DNA from: Ophiothrix spiculata
Taxonomy: Eukaryota > Echinodermata > Ophiuroidea > Amphilepidida > Ophiotrichidae
DNA length: 29,818 bases
Assembly: GCA_000969725.1 (NCBI GenBank)
Contig: JXSR01S074544.1
Direction: 5' to 3' (one strand)
Shown: positions 8,759 to 20,700 of the stretch, piece after piece
Layout: every line of letters starts with the position of its first letter
Position numbering within the stretch: the first letter of the stretch is position 1
The notes under the pieces: model-generated
What the model saw: the letters and a program-made list of their open reading frames with translations, nothing else
What the model was told of the DNA's origin: nothing
Databases searched by the model: none
Translations under genes and position numbers: made by a program

Positions 8759-11700
8759 CTAGTGAAAAGTATAGGAGTACATACCTTGTTATTTTATTAC
8801 ATTTTATACAACGTGAATAAAAAAAAAATTGTGCACGGATTAAAGATTTCTGTAATTTTTTTCTGCATTTGAAAGTATATTAAATTTGCCTTACAATAAC
8901 AACAAAACATTTATGATTTAGTGCTTTTATTAAGGTCAAGGTCATCTTTAATCCGTGCACACACTTATTTGATTCACGTTGTATACCAATTGACTTGATT
9001 TGAACCAGTCAATAGTTAGATTAATTACTATTGCCCTCTCAAAACAAAATCGGTATATGAAACAAATATTGACTGCTTTTTCTTTCTGGCAACACTGACT
9101 GCTTTGAGGGGTATGGTTAAAATGATTTTCCTGATGTGATCTAAAAACCATGAATACATGTATGCCTGAAGTGAAGCTGAGGGCATATTCATGGTTTTGA
9201 GATCACCGAAGGGAAATAATTTTAACCATATTTTCATTTATATTCATTTTTATATACCGAATATATAGATTTTTTGTTGTCAGGTTGGTTAAAGGAACCA
9301 TTTTAGCACTTAAGACCCCTGATGATAACTTACGATATATGTTTTTCCTTTCAATGCTGACTGCACCGTATTGTGCTTGACCATAAATGATTATGGTCTC
9401 TCTCATAAAGCTTGAGCTACACAGGGCAAAATATATTGAGCGGGCCTAGTGAAAAATATGCCCTGGGGATAGTTGAATCCAAGCCCTTACTTTTAACCAA
9501 TCAGAGAACAGGAATCTATACATGAGGTATATAATAAAACTATTTTACCTTAGTTATTTCCAGACTACGCTACTGTTTCTCTCTACATTAAGGCTCGAGA
9601 AATAGTACATTTCACCTTTATTAACTAACTTTTACTTGATCAATGTCTCATCATTTAAGGCGCTGGAGCACAACCTGGCCACAACATTGATTTTACAAAA
9701 TGGCCACCGTAAGCTTGCCTATGGTGGCCATCTTGGAAAATCAATGTTGTGGACCTGTTGCGGCCGGCCGCACAAAGTTGTGGCCTAATTATGCTCCAAC
9801 GACTAACGCAATTTATGAGAAGTTGGTGTATGTAATTCATTGACATCCTTACAATTCAAATTACCCTAAAGTATAAGGGCCAAAAATTTGGTTTAAATGG
9901 CATTTACCACACTGACCCTAGAACAAAGCTGACATGATTCATCATTGGTTTTTGTTTTTGTTTTTGTTTGTTTTTTTTACTTCTCAGAAAAAAAAAGTTT
10001 TGGTGTTCCAAATATAAGATGAAATCAAAACACACAAAAATGCCCTTTTCGTAGTTCCATTTTAAAACTTTTCCCTGTCGTATGACATATAGTATACGTC
10101 ATAAATTACTGTCAGCTCAGGCGTATGACGTATACTATACGTCATAACTAACAATAATTAACAGTGAACTATAACTGAACTCACTGCCTTTGACCTTCAA
10201 AATTACTATTCTAGGCTATTTGTATAGTACAAACAGGTTTATTGCGTTGAAGTCTCATTGAATTATGTGGAATATGTCTAAGGATGGTTTGGGTTGCTTT
10301 CAGGGTCAGTTAAGAGGTAAAATGCCTTCAGCTTGGGGCGGAAAAAGTGGTCGGACTGGAATAGGTTAAACACCACAATATCTGGGAACCAATCGAAAAA
10401 TTATTAAAAATAAATCTAGCCTGACTAATAACCCAAATGCTGAATTAATTCCATAATACATAACTTTGCTTCAGTTTAAGGAAATAAGACAAGCATTTAA
10501 AGACATTAGCCATGATCCACTTGGATATGAAAACTTGTGAAAACTTATTGAATCAAAGAAAAATCACATTGCTTGCTCTAAAAAGACAATTTCCAGTCAA
10601 ATTTATTTCTTGGAGTTCCGTCAGCAGTGTTTATATTTTCCTAAAGTTTGAGATTCCCAATCGACTGCTGTTTATTTAAAAGTGAATATTATTCGTTTAG
10701 GAAGGTTAAATACACTTAAAAACATGATCTCTTCACTAAATTATATTGTTAGCAACAAAGAAGTTCAAATTTTAAGAATTTAGTGATTTATTTCCAGAAA
10801 CACTATCACTGAATTTCTCATTCTCCGGCTAAATTTCTCATTCTCCGGAGAATGAGAAATTCAAAGCACAAATAATTGTCTGTTTTACTATAAATGTTCA
10901 AGTTCAACAAGAATGGTAATAGATATTAGTTAGTAGTTGAAAGTACTTTCTAAAAATGCAATAAAATCCGTAGGTGTTTAGGAAAGTTGACCTTCACTTT
11001 GATAATTGTGGCTAATGCCTTTAATACAATATCAGCATTGTGAAAGCTTCAAATGTCAAAATATTCCCATGATGCATCTGAAAAACTTGGCATATCCGAG
11101 GCAACTGCTTAAGGCGCACTCTACTGAAAATTAATGTAAATAGGGATGCCTCACCTTTAGGCCCATAAATTTTATGCCCGCTGATTGATAACAGATCAAT
11201 ATTCATCTCATTAACATCAATAGGAATCTTGCCGACTGCTTGGGCCGCATCCGTGTGGAAAAATATCTTCTTGGCACGGCACATTTTTCCTATGATAAAA
11301 TAGAAAACAAAATAAAGGTTTCAAAACAAATCTGTCAAATATTTGCTGCAGCACATCTATCTGCAAGGATGGACCTTGCAGAAATGTGCTTTTCATGATG
11401 ATAACATACAAAGGAAAAAGAAGATTTGTCATTTCCAGTCTCTGTCGAGCAAGGTCAACTTACATGGCGCTACAACAACATTTTGAGTCCCATCATTAGA
11501 TCTTTCAAAGCTTATATTGAGGCTGCTGAAGTTTGTCCAGTATTCCTGGTCATTCTACTGGCGGTGGATCAATCCCCCCCCCCCCCGACTTCTGCAAAAC
11601 CAGCCTAATGCTGCTTTCATATGCGTGCATGACGTATATTTTGTGCAAAAACTTGCCGCTTTCGGTGGTCGTAGCGGCAAAGCTTCATGTTGCTAAGATA

Positions 11701-14700
11701 ATCGATATCGGCAAAATTTTGTTGCACGACAAGATTTTCGAGTTGAAATGAATTCAACTTTCAGAGCGACGTGGAGCGGCAAATCTGCAAAGCAACAAAA
11801 CTGCAAAGCTACAAAAGTGTGAAACGAACCAAGCGACAGAGCTACAAAGCTGCAAAGTGACAATAAGTATGAAAGCTCCATTAAACACGATATAGTTTGT
11901 CATGTGAGTGCAAGAACGTCATATCTACTATAGCTGCCATATGTCATAAATTTGAATTAGACACTGAAGAATATCCAGTCTTGGGTCAGTGGTCCTATGG
12001 TTCTTTCAGGTGACTGTGCCACCTAAAAAACATTTCAAGAGCCACTGACATGGACAATTTTGAAAGATTTTTCACATTCAAGTGACTAGGTGTTAAATAA
12101 AAATAACTAATGGAAACCATTGCTAATATGACTTTCTTGCACTCTACCAACTAAGCTATACTCTGGAAATCTTGGAAGTATACAACAAGCAATCAGACTC
12201 TGTTACGAGATCCATAGCATATCCCTTGTATTCTACAACATTGTGTACCAGTGGTTTTGTATTGTATAAGAGATTATTAAGGCCAAAAAAAAATTCTATG
12301 GTTGCCCTCCACAGCTTTTTTCAGAGAGGGTCGGTCGGTCGTTTTTTTTTTTTTTTTTTAATACTCTTCCACGGACTGCTAGATCGATCGGCCGCTCCAG
12401 CCTTCACAACTTCCCCCGCAACATCCAAATCAAAACAATCAAATACTTCTTGTAGTGATTTGGGACATCCTTAACATTTTGAGGGTTGAATATCGAAAAA
12501 AGTAAAAATGTAACATTTTTTTGGTAGCTTTTGGTAAGTTTTGCATATTTTTTTAGAAAAAAAAATGAATAAAAAAAAGTTTGGGTCGGGCTGAAAAATA
12601 GGGTCTGTTGGTGGAGGGCAACCAAACATTTTTTTTTGGCCTAATGATTGATTAGGATTGATTAAGACCAAATCACTGCGTATTAATATTTTTAAAATGA
12701 ATTATTCATGATTTTGGTATTATTTTGGACCAATTTTATTGCTTACACATAAATAAACATTGACTATAAGTTCATTTGAATATTCAGCAAGATTTGGTAC
12801 ATTGTTATGATTGAAAAAAAATATGGACTACATGTAATTTATTTTCGCATACATTGGTCATATTGGTTTATGTGTGTCAATCGGCTGCTTGTTGCATACT
12901 TTAAGATTTACAGTGTATAGCTTTAATTTGTCAAACTTTTCAGCTCACCAATCTCGGCCACGGGCTGCTTGACTCCGATCTCGTTATTGACGGTCATGAC
13001 AGAAACCAGGACTGTGTCGGGTCTGATGGCGTCCTCAAGAACCTGGACAATTTGAAATAAAAATCAACAAAATTGTAGTGAAAATAAGAATTTATTGTAC
13101 GATGTAAAACAATGCAGATTGAAGGTAGCATTTACAAACAATACAGCCCAGCACTCTGAATTGTTGATTATAGTAAAGGTCAGGGTAGGGAGGGATGGAA
13201 ACAACATTATAAGGTCAATGTTAAAATCACCCACTAGATATGACAATAAACAAACATACATAGTGAGGTTGCATTTACAAGTAATGGGCCCAGCAATATG
13301 AATTTTTGTTTACACGGTCATGACAGAAACCAGGACTGTGTCGGGTCTAATGTGATAGTAGTAACACAGTCACATCTAGTTTTGTATATTTTCACTATGA
13401 AGAGCAATATGAGCTTGTTTGGGGGCTCAATTGAAAGCTTGATTAATGGTCTTTCATTTCAGGAAGAAAAAAGAAACAATTAATTTCATTATTAATTGCT
13501 ACAGTTCGCTCAGGGGTGATGCAGGTGGTAGAGGAAGAGGAGGTAGAGGATGGGATAGTATCACAGAGGGGGTAGAGGAGGATATGTGGGCTAGAGGTTG
13601 GTAGAGTAAGATGTTGTAGTTCAAGATGGTGGTATGAGATGGTAATGAAGAGGTGGTGGAAACAAAGTTAGTAGAATTTAATTATATCAATTGTAAACAA
13701 GAGGAGCATGTGGTAAGGAGGAGGTGGTAAAGGAGGATATGTTAGCACAGATGTGGTAGAGAAGAATAAAGTAAGAGGGCTCACTTCAAGTTGGGTTTTA
13801 CAGGGGGTTAACTATAGAAGAGGGCCCACTACTGTTTTGGGAAACCCATGAAATATGAAAACATGTACAGTCAAGTGTGTAATATTAACCATACCTCAAA
13901 AGGCTAATGCTGCCCTATGTAAGAAGTACTGCTTGGTGTTCTAGCTAAGATATTGCCCCATACGCACAAAGTACTTGCATTTATAAAGGTAAACATTGGG
14001 CTCTCAACACGTGAGCGTCAAATCTAGATGCATCTAGATGAATGTACATATCCGAAGTGCAGATATGTTCACACGGTCAAGCATCAATCTGACTTTACTA
14101 CAGTTGCGCGTATTGACACGCTGGGATGTGCATGTGGGTGCAAATATTGTAACTACGCATATGCAGGCTGCGCATATGTGTACGCGCAGTCAATAACGCT
14201 CGTGCGATCGTTTGCTGAAGCCCAGTTTAATCTACATTCATCTAGATGTGTGATGTACAGATTGATTTGCCCGTGTAGACAGCGCCATAATTAATGGTCC
14301 TGTATGTGCAAGAATGTCATATCTGCAATATCTGCCATTTTTCATAAATTTGCATTGCATACTGTAGAGCAGGGGTTCTTAAGTAGTCCTTACAATGCGC
14401 CTTTCATTTATTGTTTCAATAAATGAAACAATTTGTAGGGGAAGTGCCAAACTTGCCTATTTCTCAGTGTATTCTTTAAGGTATTTCTTTGTTTTTACTG
14501 AGTGTCAAAGCGCCAATCAGTACTTTTCAAAGCGCCAATCAGTACTTTTCAAAGCGCCAATCAGTACTTTTCAAAGCGCCAATCAGTACTTTTCAAAGCG
14601 CCAAATTTAGCATGTGCGCCGCTAATTGAGAATCCTTGCTGTAGAGCAGGGCTTAGAAATCCACGGTAACGCTGCCCAGCCATGCCCAGAAGAAAAAATC

Positions 14701-17700
14701 AGTAAGCTTGAAAAAATAATAATTATCATATAATAATAAAAATCACCAGAATTTCTGAAGACAGATGATTTTTTTCTGGTAATACTGAATGATGAAATAC
14801 AAATAAATGAGCAAAATTTGGGGGTTAATGTCAAATTACTCTCAAAACTAAGCGAGTTTCTAAAGCGATTCATGCATTTTTCATAAATCTCACAGAAAAT
14901 TCTCATCAGCACAATAAAAGTTCCCAGAACGGTTTATTTTTTTCTATACCCTGCTGTAGAGTGTTTAGTCAAGAGTCAGAGGCTCTTGAAATGGTTCTTC
15001 ATGTGACGAGAATGGTTCTTGACTCGTCACCTGAAGATCCATTTCAAGAGCCACTGACATATACGAGAGAAAAAGTTAGAGAGCTTTCACATTCTAGTGG
15101 CAAGGTGTTAAATAAATATAAAATGGCAGCTATTGCAGATACAACTTTCTGGCACTCACATGACAAAATGTAAATTCTAGGCGCTGGAGCACAATAAGGC
15201 CAAAACTGAGAGTGGCCAGCCGCAACTAGGCCATAGCTTTGATTTTCCAAGATGGCTGCCGTAGACTTAATTATGCACCTCTAGATACTTTAAAAACATG
15301 CACTAGCTATTTTACAAAAATCTTGAGGTGCATAATCGAACATATGGCAGCCATCTTGGAAAATCAAAACTGTGGCTTGGTTGCAGCCGGCCACACAAAG
15401 TCGTGGCCCGGCGCCCTACCTTTAAGTCTACGATGCCGTTCTTCTGTACTGGTAGGTATGTGACGTCAAAGCCTTCATTTTCAAGAACTCGGCAGGAATC
15501 TAAAACACATTTGTGCTCCTGTAGAAAGCATTCAAAATATGCAACAAAATAAGAGGTCAATACGATAATGCTAACCAACAAAATAAAAATGCAGTATGTG
15601 TATTCAGATATATATATTGCAAGCTACTTGCTATTCTCTTGGAGAAATTCTGTACAAATGAGAATCTACTACATCAAGCATATGTACATACAACTTTTTT
15701 TGCACGGAGATTAATTGAAGTGCAATGTTACGTATAATGGAAGTATCTGTTATGCTTTATAAATGTACATACTGCGTTTTACTTTATTGGGTAGAATGAG
15801 TTTCACATATGTGACCTGCTCTGTCAAAACCAAGACAAAGTCGGACAAATCCATTTTTCAAATTTTAAAAAAATTTAAATGGCAAAATTTTAAGCTTTCC
15901 AATGATATATCATACTCCAGGATTGCTCAGTGTTTTGTCTGTCAAAAAGTGACATTTAGGTTGAAAATTCCTTTTTTTTTTAATTAATTTGTGTCAAGTG
16001 TATTGGGCTATATCTCCTGGAATGTTCTGGCGACTTTGTCCGGGTTTCGTTGGAGCAAGTCACATATGTTACCATCCATCACCAACCACAGGTAAAATCA
16101 GCAATTTTCATTTTGAACTACGGTACAAAATACACTGCCACATAAAAGTCATATTCTATCAAAACTGCCATTTTTTCAGACTTAAAATTAATGCTCATGC
16201 CTTTCTTTGCGAAGCGTAAGCTTTTACTTTAGATCAAAAATATACCACACGTGTCACAAACCGGATACGCCTGTCTATATATAGTATATAGTTACAATTT
16301 TTAATGATTTTGTTTACAACAGAAGACATCAAAGTGACGAATCATTACAATACATAATTAATAAAATAGAAGCACAAATTTGATGAGCACTATTGTTTAA
16401 CTCTCATCAATTTGATTTGTAATTATGATGGTGATTAATCTTTTCAATATAATTATTCTTAAAGGGGATTAGACAAGTTCAGCATCATCCCCAAACTTTT
16501 CCCCCAAACATTTTGAGATTTTTGCATCATTTGACATGATAATGACAGCATCTTAGTTTCATTGTCAAATTCAAACCCAAAATATTTATATATTCTTTTA
16601 TTTTTAATTATCGTTGTTGACAAACAATAAATACTGCCTTTTCAGAAGATCTAATGCAAACTCTTAAATTTCTTTTGATTTACCTGCAATCTATGATGTG
16701 AATGAGCTTGAAAGGAATGTTTTACAAATCTTTGGCTCTTTCTGGTTATATATTGCATTAATACATACGTTTTGAGAATAGCCTCATACCCAAGATCAAC
16801 AAACGTAATCAAATTCAAATGTTTGACTTTTCTGAAGGTTTTGATCAAAATTTTCCAAATATCTGGTAAATAAGTCTTATAAAGTGTAAATCATCCACAA
16901 ATAAAATTTTGAAATTTTGTCCAATTCCCCTTTAAGTATCCATTTAATGAGCGTTATTGTTTCACTGTCTCTAAAGTAACTTGACTACTCCCACTTCCTG
17001 GCTGTCAATGATGTGACAAGTAGGCGTGAGAAACTACTCCCACTTCCTGGCTGTCGATGATGTGACAAGTAGGCGTGAGAAACTACTCCCACTTCCTGGC
17101 TGTCGATGATGTGACAAGTAGGCGTGAGAAACATGCGTTTTCTTGATTTATTTATCTCAGCCTCGGTTAATAATTGAATACGCCAGAATAAGAACATCCC
17201 AACTCCATGAGCTCCCTTCTGTTAGTCATATTTATAAAATATAAATGCATACACATTTCTGAAAATGCTTTCATATCACTAAAATAGCATTTCCATGTCA
17301 ATATCCTAATCATAGTGTCACATTTGACCTTGTAGTTGACTTTTTTAGACATTGTTAGATAATTGTTATAGTACATAGTTGCTATATTTAAACAGCCATT
17401 ACAAGAAAATCGCAACTCCATGAGCTCCCCTCTGCAACTATATGCTATGAAAATTATCTAACAATGTCTAACAAAGTCAACTACAAGGTCAAATGTGACA
17501 TTATGATTGGGATAAAGACATGGAAATGCTTTTAAGTGATTTGAAAGCATTTTCAGAGATAAATATGCATTTCTATTTTACATAACAAATGAATGTTCAT
17601 ACGTGTTGGTTGAAAACAGCAAGTATAGTTTAAACAGTCTTTCAACACAATGAGATAGTGAAATATTTACCTCAATATTTCGATGTGAATAACACACATC

Positions 17701-20700
17701 CTCGTCAAGAGAACTCCTATGATGAACTGGTGGAGTTTGCTCTCAAGGTTGACCTATGTTGACCTTTAGGTCGGATGAGAGCATTATATAAAGTAGGTAG
17801 TTCCAGGCCTTGGTCATGGTTGAGTTCTGGTGAAAGTTTTTGTAATTGCCTTCACATCGAAATATCTCATTGTGTTGAAAGACTGTTTTAAACTATATTT
17901 GCTATTTTACATAACTTAACAGAATGGAGCTATTGGAGTTGGGATATTCTTATTCTGGCGTATTTAATTATCGTGCAAGTCTGGGGGGATCAAATCAAGT
18001 AGTTATCCTGTAAGCAGGTGTGACCAAGGAAAGGGTGAAATAGGGTACTCCCTTTGATGATTGGAGGGCGAATCAGGTGATAGTGTTTAGGGTATCAAAT
18101 ACAGCTACTTTTAAGAAAAAATAACAGGGTCCAAAACAAACAGGTGATTAAAACCGTATACCTGCTTACGAGACCGATCACAAACACTTATAGGGGGGGG
18201 GGCTGATGCACAAAAAAAAATCGCGGACAATTTTCAGGGCCCCCCTTTTCGACCTCAAAAAATTTAAGGGCCCCTTTTTGCGAATAATTAGTGGTCAACC
18301 CCATAGACAAGCATGTAAACTCAATTTCTACTGGGAAATTTGTGGTAATTTTTTATGAGGGTGAACAATTTTAAGGGCCCCACTTTTTGCATCAGCCTTC
18401 CCCCCCCCCCTTACAAGTGTTTGTGAATGGGTCCCTTAGAGCACGCTTTTGTGAAATATCACTTAGGGTATGAGAACTGGAAGAATCAAACAAAATCCTA
18501 ATTTAGGGTGTATTTTGACTTCAGAAGAAATCAACCTATCTAAGCAACGGGGGGGGGGGGGGGGGGGGGGGGGGTCCTGTTTTATGGGCCCCAACCGACC
18601 CAAAATTTCCATTTTTGAAGAACTTTTGTTTTTAGTTTTACCCAAATCATGTAAAATCAGCTATTTTGGGCCAAAATTCAACAATTTTGGTTATTTTTTT
18701 TTAAACTCCTCGTACACAATTTTCAGTTTTTCTCCCTATTCTTTCAGATTTTTTGATTATTTTAAGCCAAAAAAATTTTACGAAAAAATTCACTCCGACT
18801 GACTGACCCTACTTAAAAGGTCCATCCGCCTGTAAAAGCAGGGGCGGGGGGTATTTTCGTCGCCTTAAGGGTGTCTTAAAAACCATGGTCTCGCCGGATT
18901 AAAGCATATATTACACTTGACTGGCCCCCTGGAGGTGCAAGTACCTCTTTAATCTGAAAGCTGAGATTTTAAGCTTTTAAAATAACACTTTACTTTTGGT
19001 TATTGGATGTTCGTTTGCAAAATTACATCCAAATTGGCAAGAGGCATCGGGCGGAAAACTATACTTCTGAGAAAATTGAATTTAAATTTTTTGTACTTAA
19101 ACTTTAATGGAGAGAGGATTTTATCTTGGGTTTTAACACATTTTTCTTATGTTTTGGATCTTGGAACCTGATTAATATGATAATAACACTTCAAAAGTAA
19201 AGTTTCTGATGAAATTGTAAATTTGACGTTGGACGTGACTTTTGACTATGCTCAGCTTCAATGGCCCGTATCTCTAATTTACTATGTCGACTTTAAGGTA
19301 CTTTTCGATATGGCAGGTCACATTTATTATCAGTGAAAGTAAAAAACTCAATTACTTACTGTTTGTGTTGTGATGACATGCTTCTTTTTACTTTTATAAA
19401 ATCTTGCAACTCCCTAGTAAAAGTAATAAAAAGAGAACAAAAACAGTGTTAGATATCAATGAGAAAGTAAAGGTAAAGGGGACAGCCTGTATTTTATAGG
19501 TCAGAGTGCCCATCTCTCTTACGAAGCATTTGGGCCAGACTCCAGAATTTGTTATATTTGCGATGAGGGGTTCGCCACATCTCCTTCCTCGGCGAGTCTG
19601 TTACCTTCCAAGCATTGAAGAAAGCCGGTACTCATTTAACACCTTGGTGGAGAGGAGCACATTAGGGTATAGTACCTTGCTCAAGGACACTACACACGCC
19701 GCCCACCGGATTCGAATAACGACTCTCAATGCCCGGTGATTAACAGTCAAGGACTTATCAATCAGCTAGGCCACGATGTCCAATGAATGGATATGATTTA
19801 AAAATACAATTAATTCCATCTAAAATGGTATGATTTACTATCGGCTATCTTATTATAGTAAAATCTGCAAGATTAAAATTCAGAAACTCAGATTCTGTAA
19901 AAAAAAAAAACTTCTTTTTCAAGTTGAGCGCATGACCTTAGTAATGACATTGTAGTTGGTCTGCGTCATTAATACGCAAAAGGTAGCATCTATTTCCTGC
20001 ATTAACAATGCAATCAAAATGCACACGAATGGATGCATTTTGTTTATAATGTTTTCTTCAAGATCATCTACAACATCATTTCCAGAGTGATGATCAAAGT
20101 CAATGTAGATTCTCTGCTCAGTGAGTATATTATTCTGGGTGTCATGATTTATATAACTATACCACATAAATCCAGTGATTACCTTTCGACCTCTCGATAC
20201 GAGGTCTTGATCCCAAATGTCGTCCACTGCTGTTTTTCCCGCAACAATCAAAATCCGATGACCTGGTAGACTCTTTCACAGGAAATTTTGATTTAAATAG
20301 CAGTGAGTTGTATACGAAAATACACCTTTGTCATGGTTGATGACCTTTTTGCCCCGTCGTCTAATTTGAATTTTTCCAAGATTTGTATCGTCGCGTGAAA
20401 AACAGCAGTGGTCAAAAGCTAAAGAGATGTGAGTAATCACTGGATTTGTCTAACATAACTTTTTATTATAGTTTGAACAATCCTACAAATGCATATTCTT
20501 AGTGTACCTCATAAATGTTTTATTAGGAAACCATTGAAATAAAATTGGTCAGTTAAACCTTATATTTGCATAACAGTATTTTGCATACTTCCCTCAGTGT
20601 GCGTAACGCCCACGCATGGAAAAAAATGAAAAACTATCGCACCTTTACTGTCGCACACCTGCAATCATATCACTTATCAGTTGGAAATTCATACAGTGAC

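Larger units (their letters stand above)
14298..15163. mobile_element. Long-TIR element, copy 3 (interrupted by two hAT MITEs)
   Basis: Ends are versions of TCATGTGAGTGCAAGAAAGT (left diverged; right CTGGCACTCACATGA), followed inward by a CTGCAATAGCTGCCAT-like block on both sides. An internal inverted pair around TGGTTCTTGAAATG is shared with the other copies. The left arm is split from the interior by the hAT pair at 14370-14953. Confidence 0.8.

Noticed and set aside
14506..14604. Regular short repeats resembling a CRISPR array
   Set aside because: Units are contiguous 22-mers with no spacers and lie in a transposon in an animal genome.
15763..16219. Two adjacent ORFs as a small gene
   Set aside because: Both lie across an inverted-repeat element and have no coding features beyond being open.
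18470..18802. Glycine-rich protein ORF of 110 residues
   Set aside because: Created by the 26-base G run; no start context, domain or splice signals.
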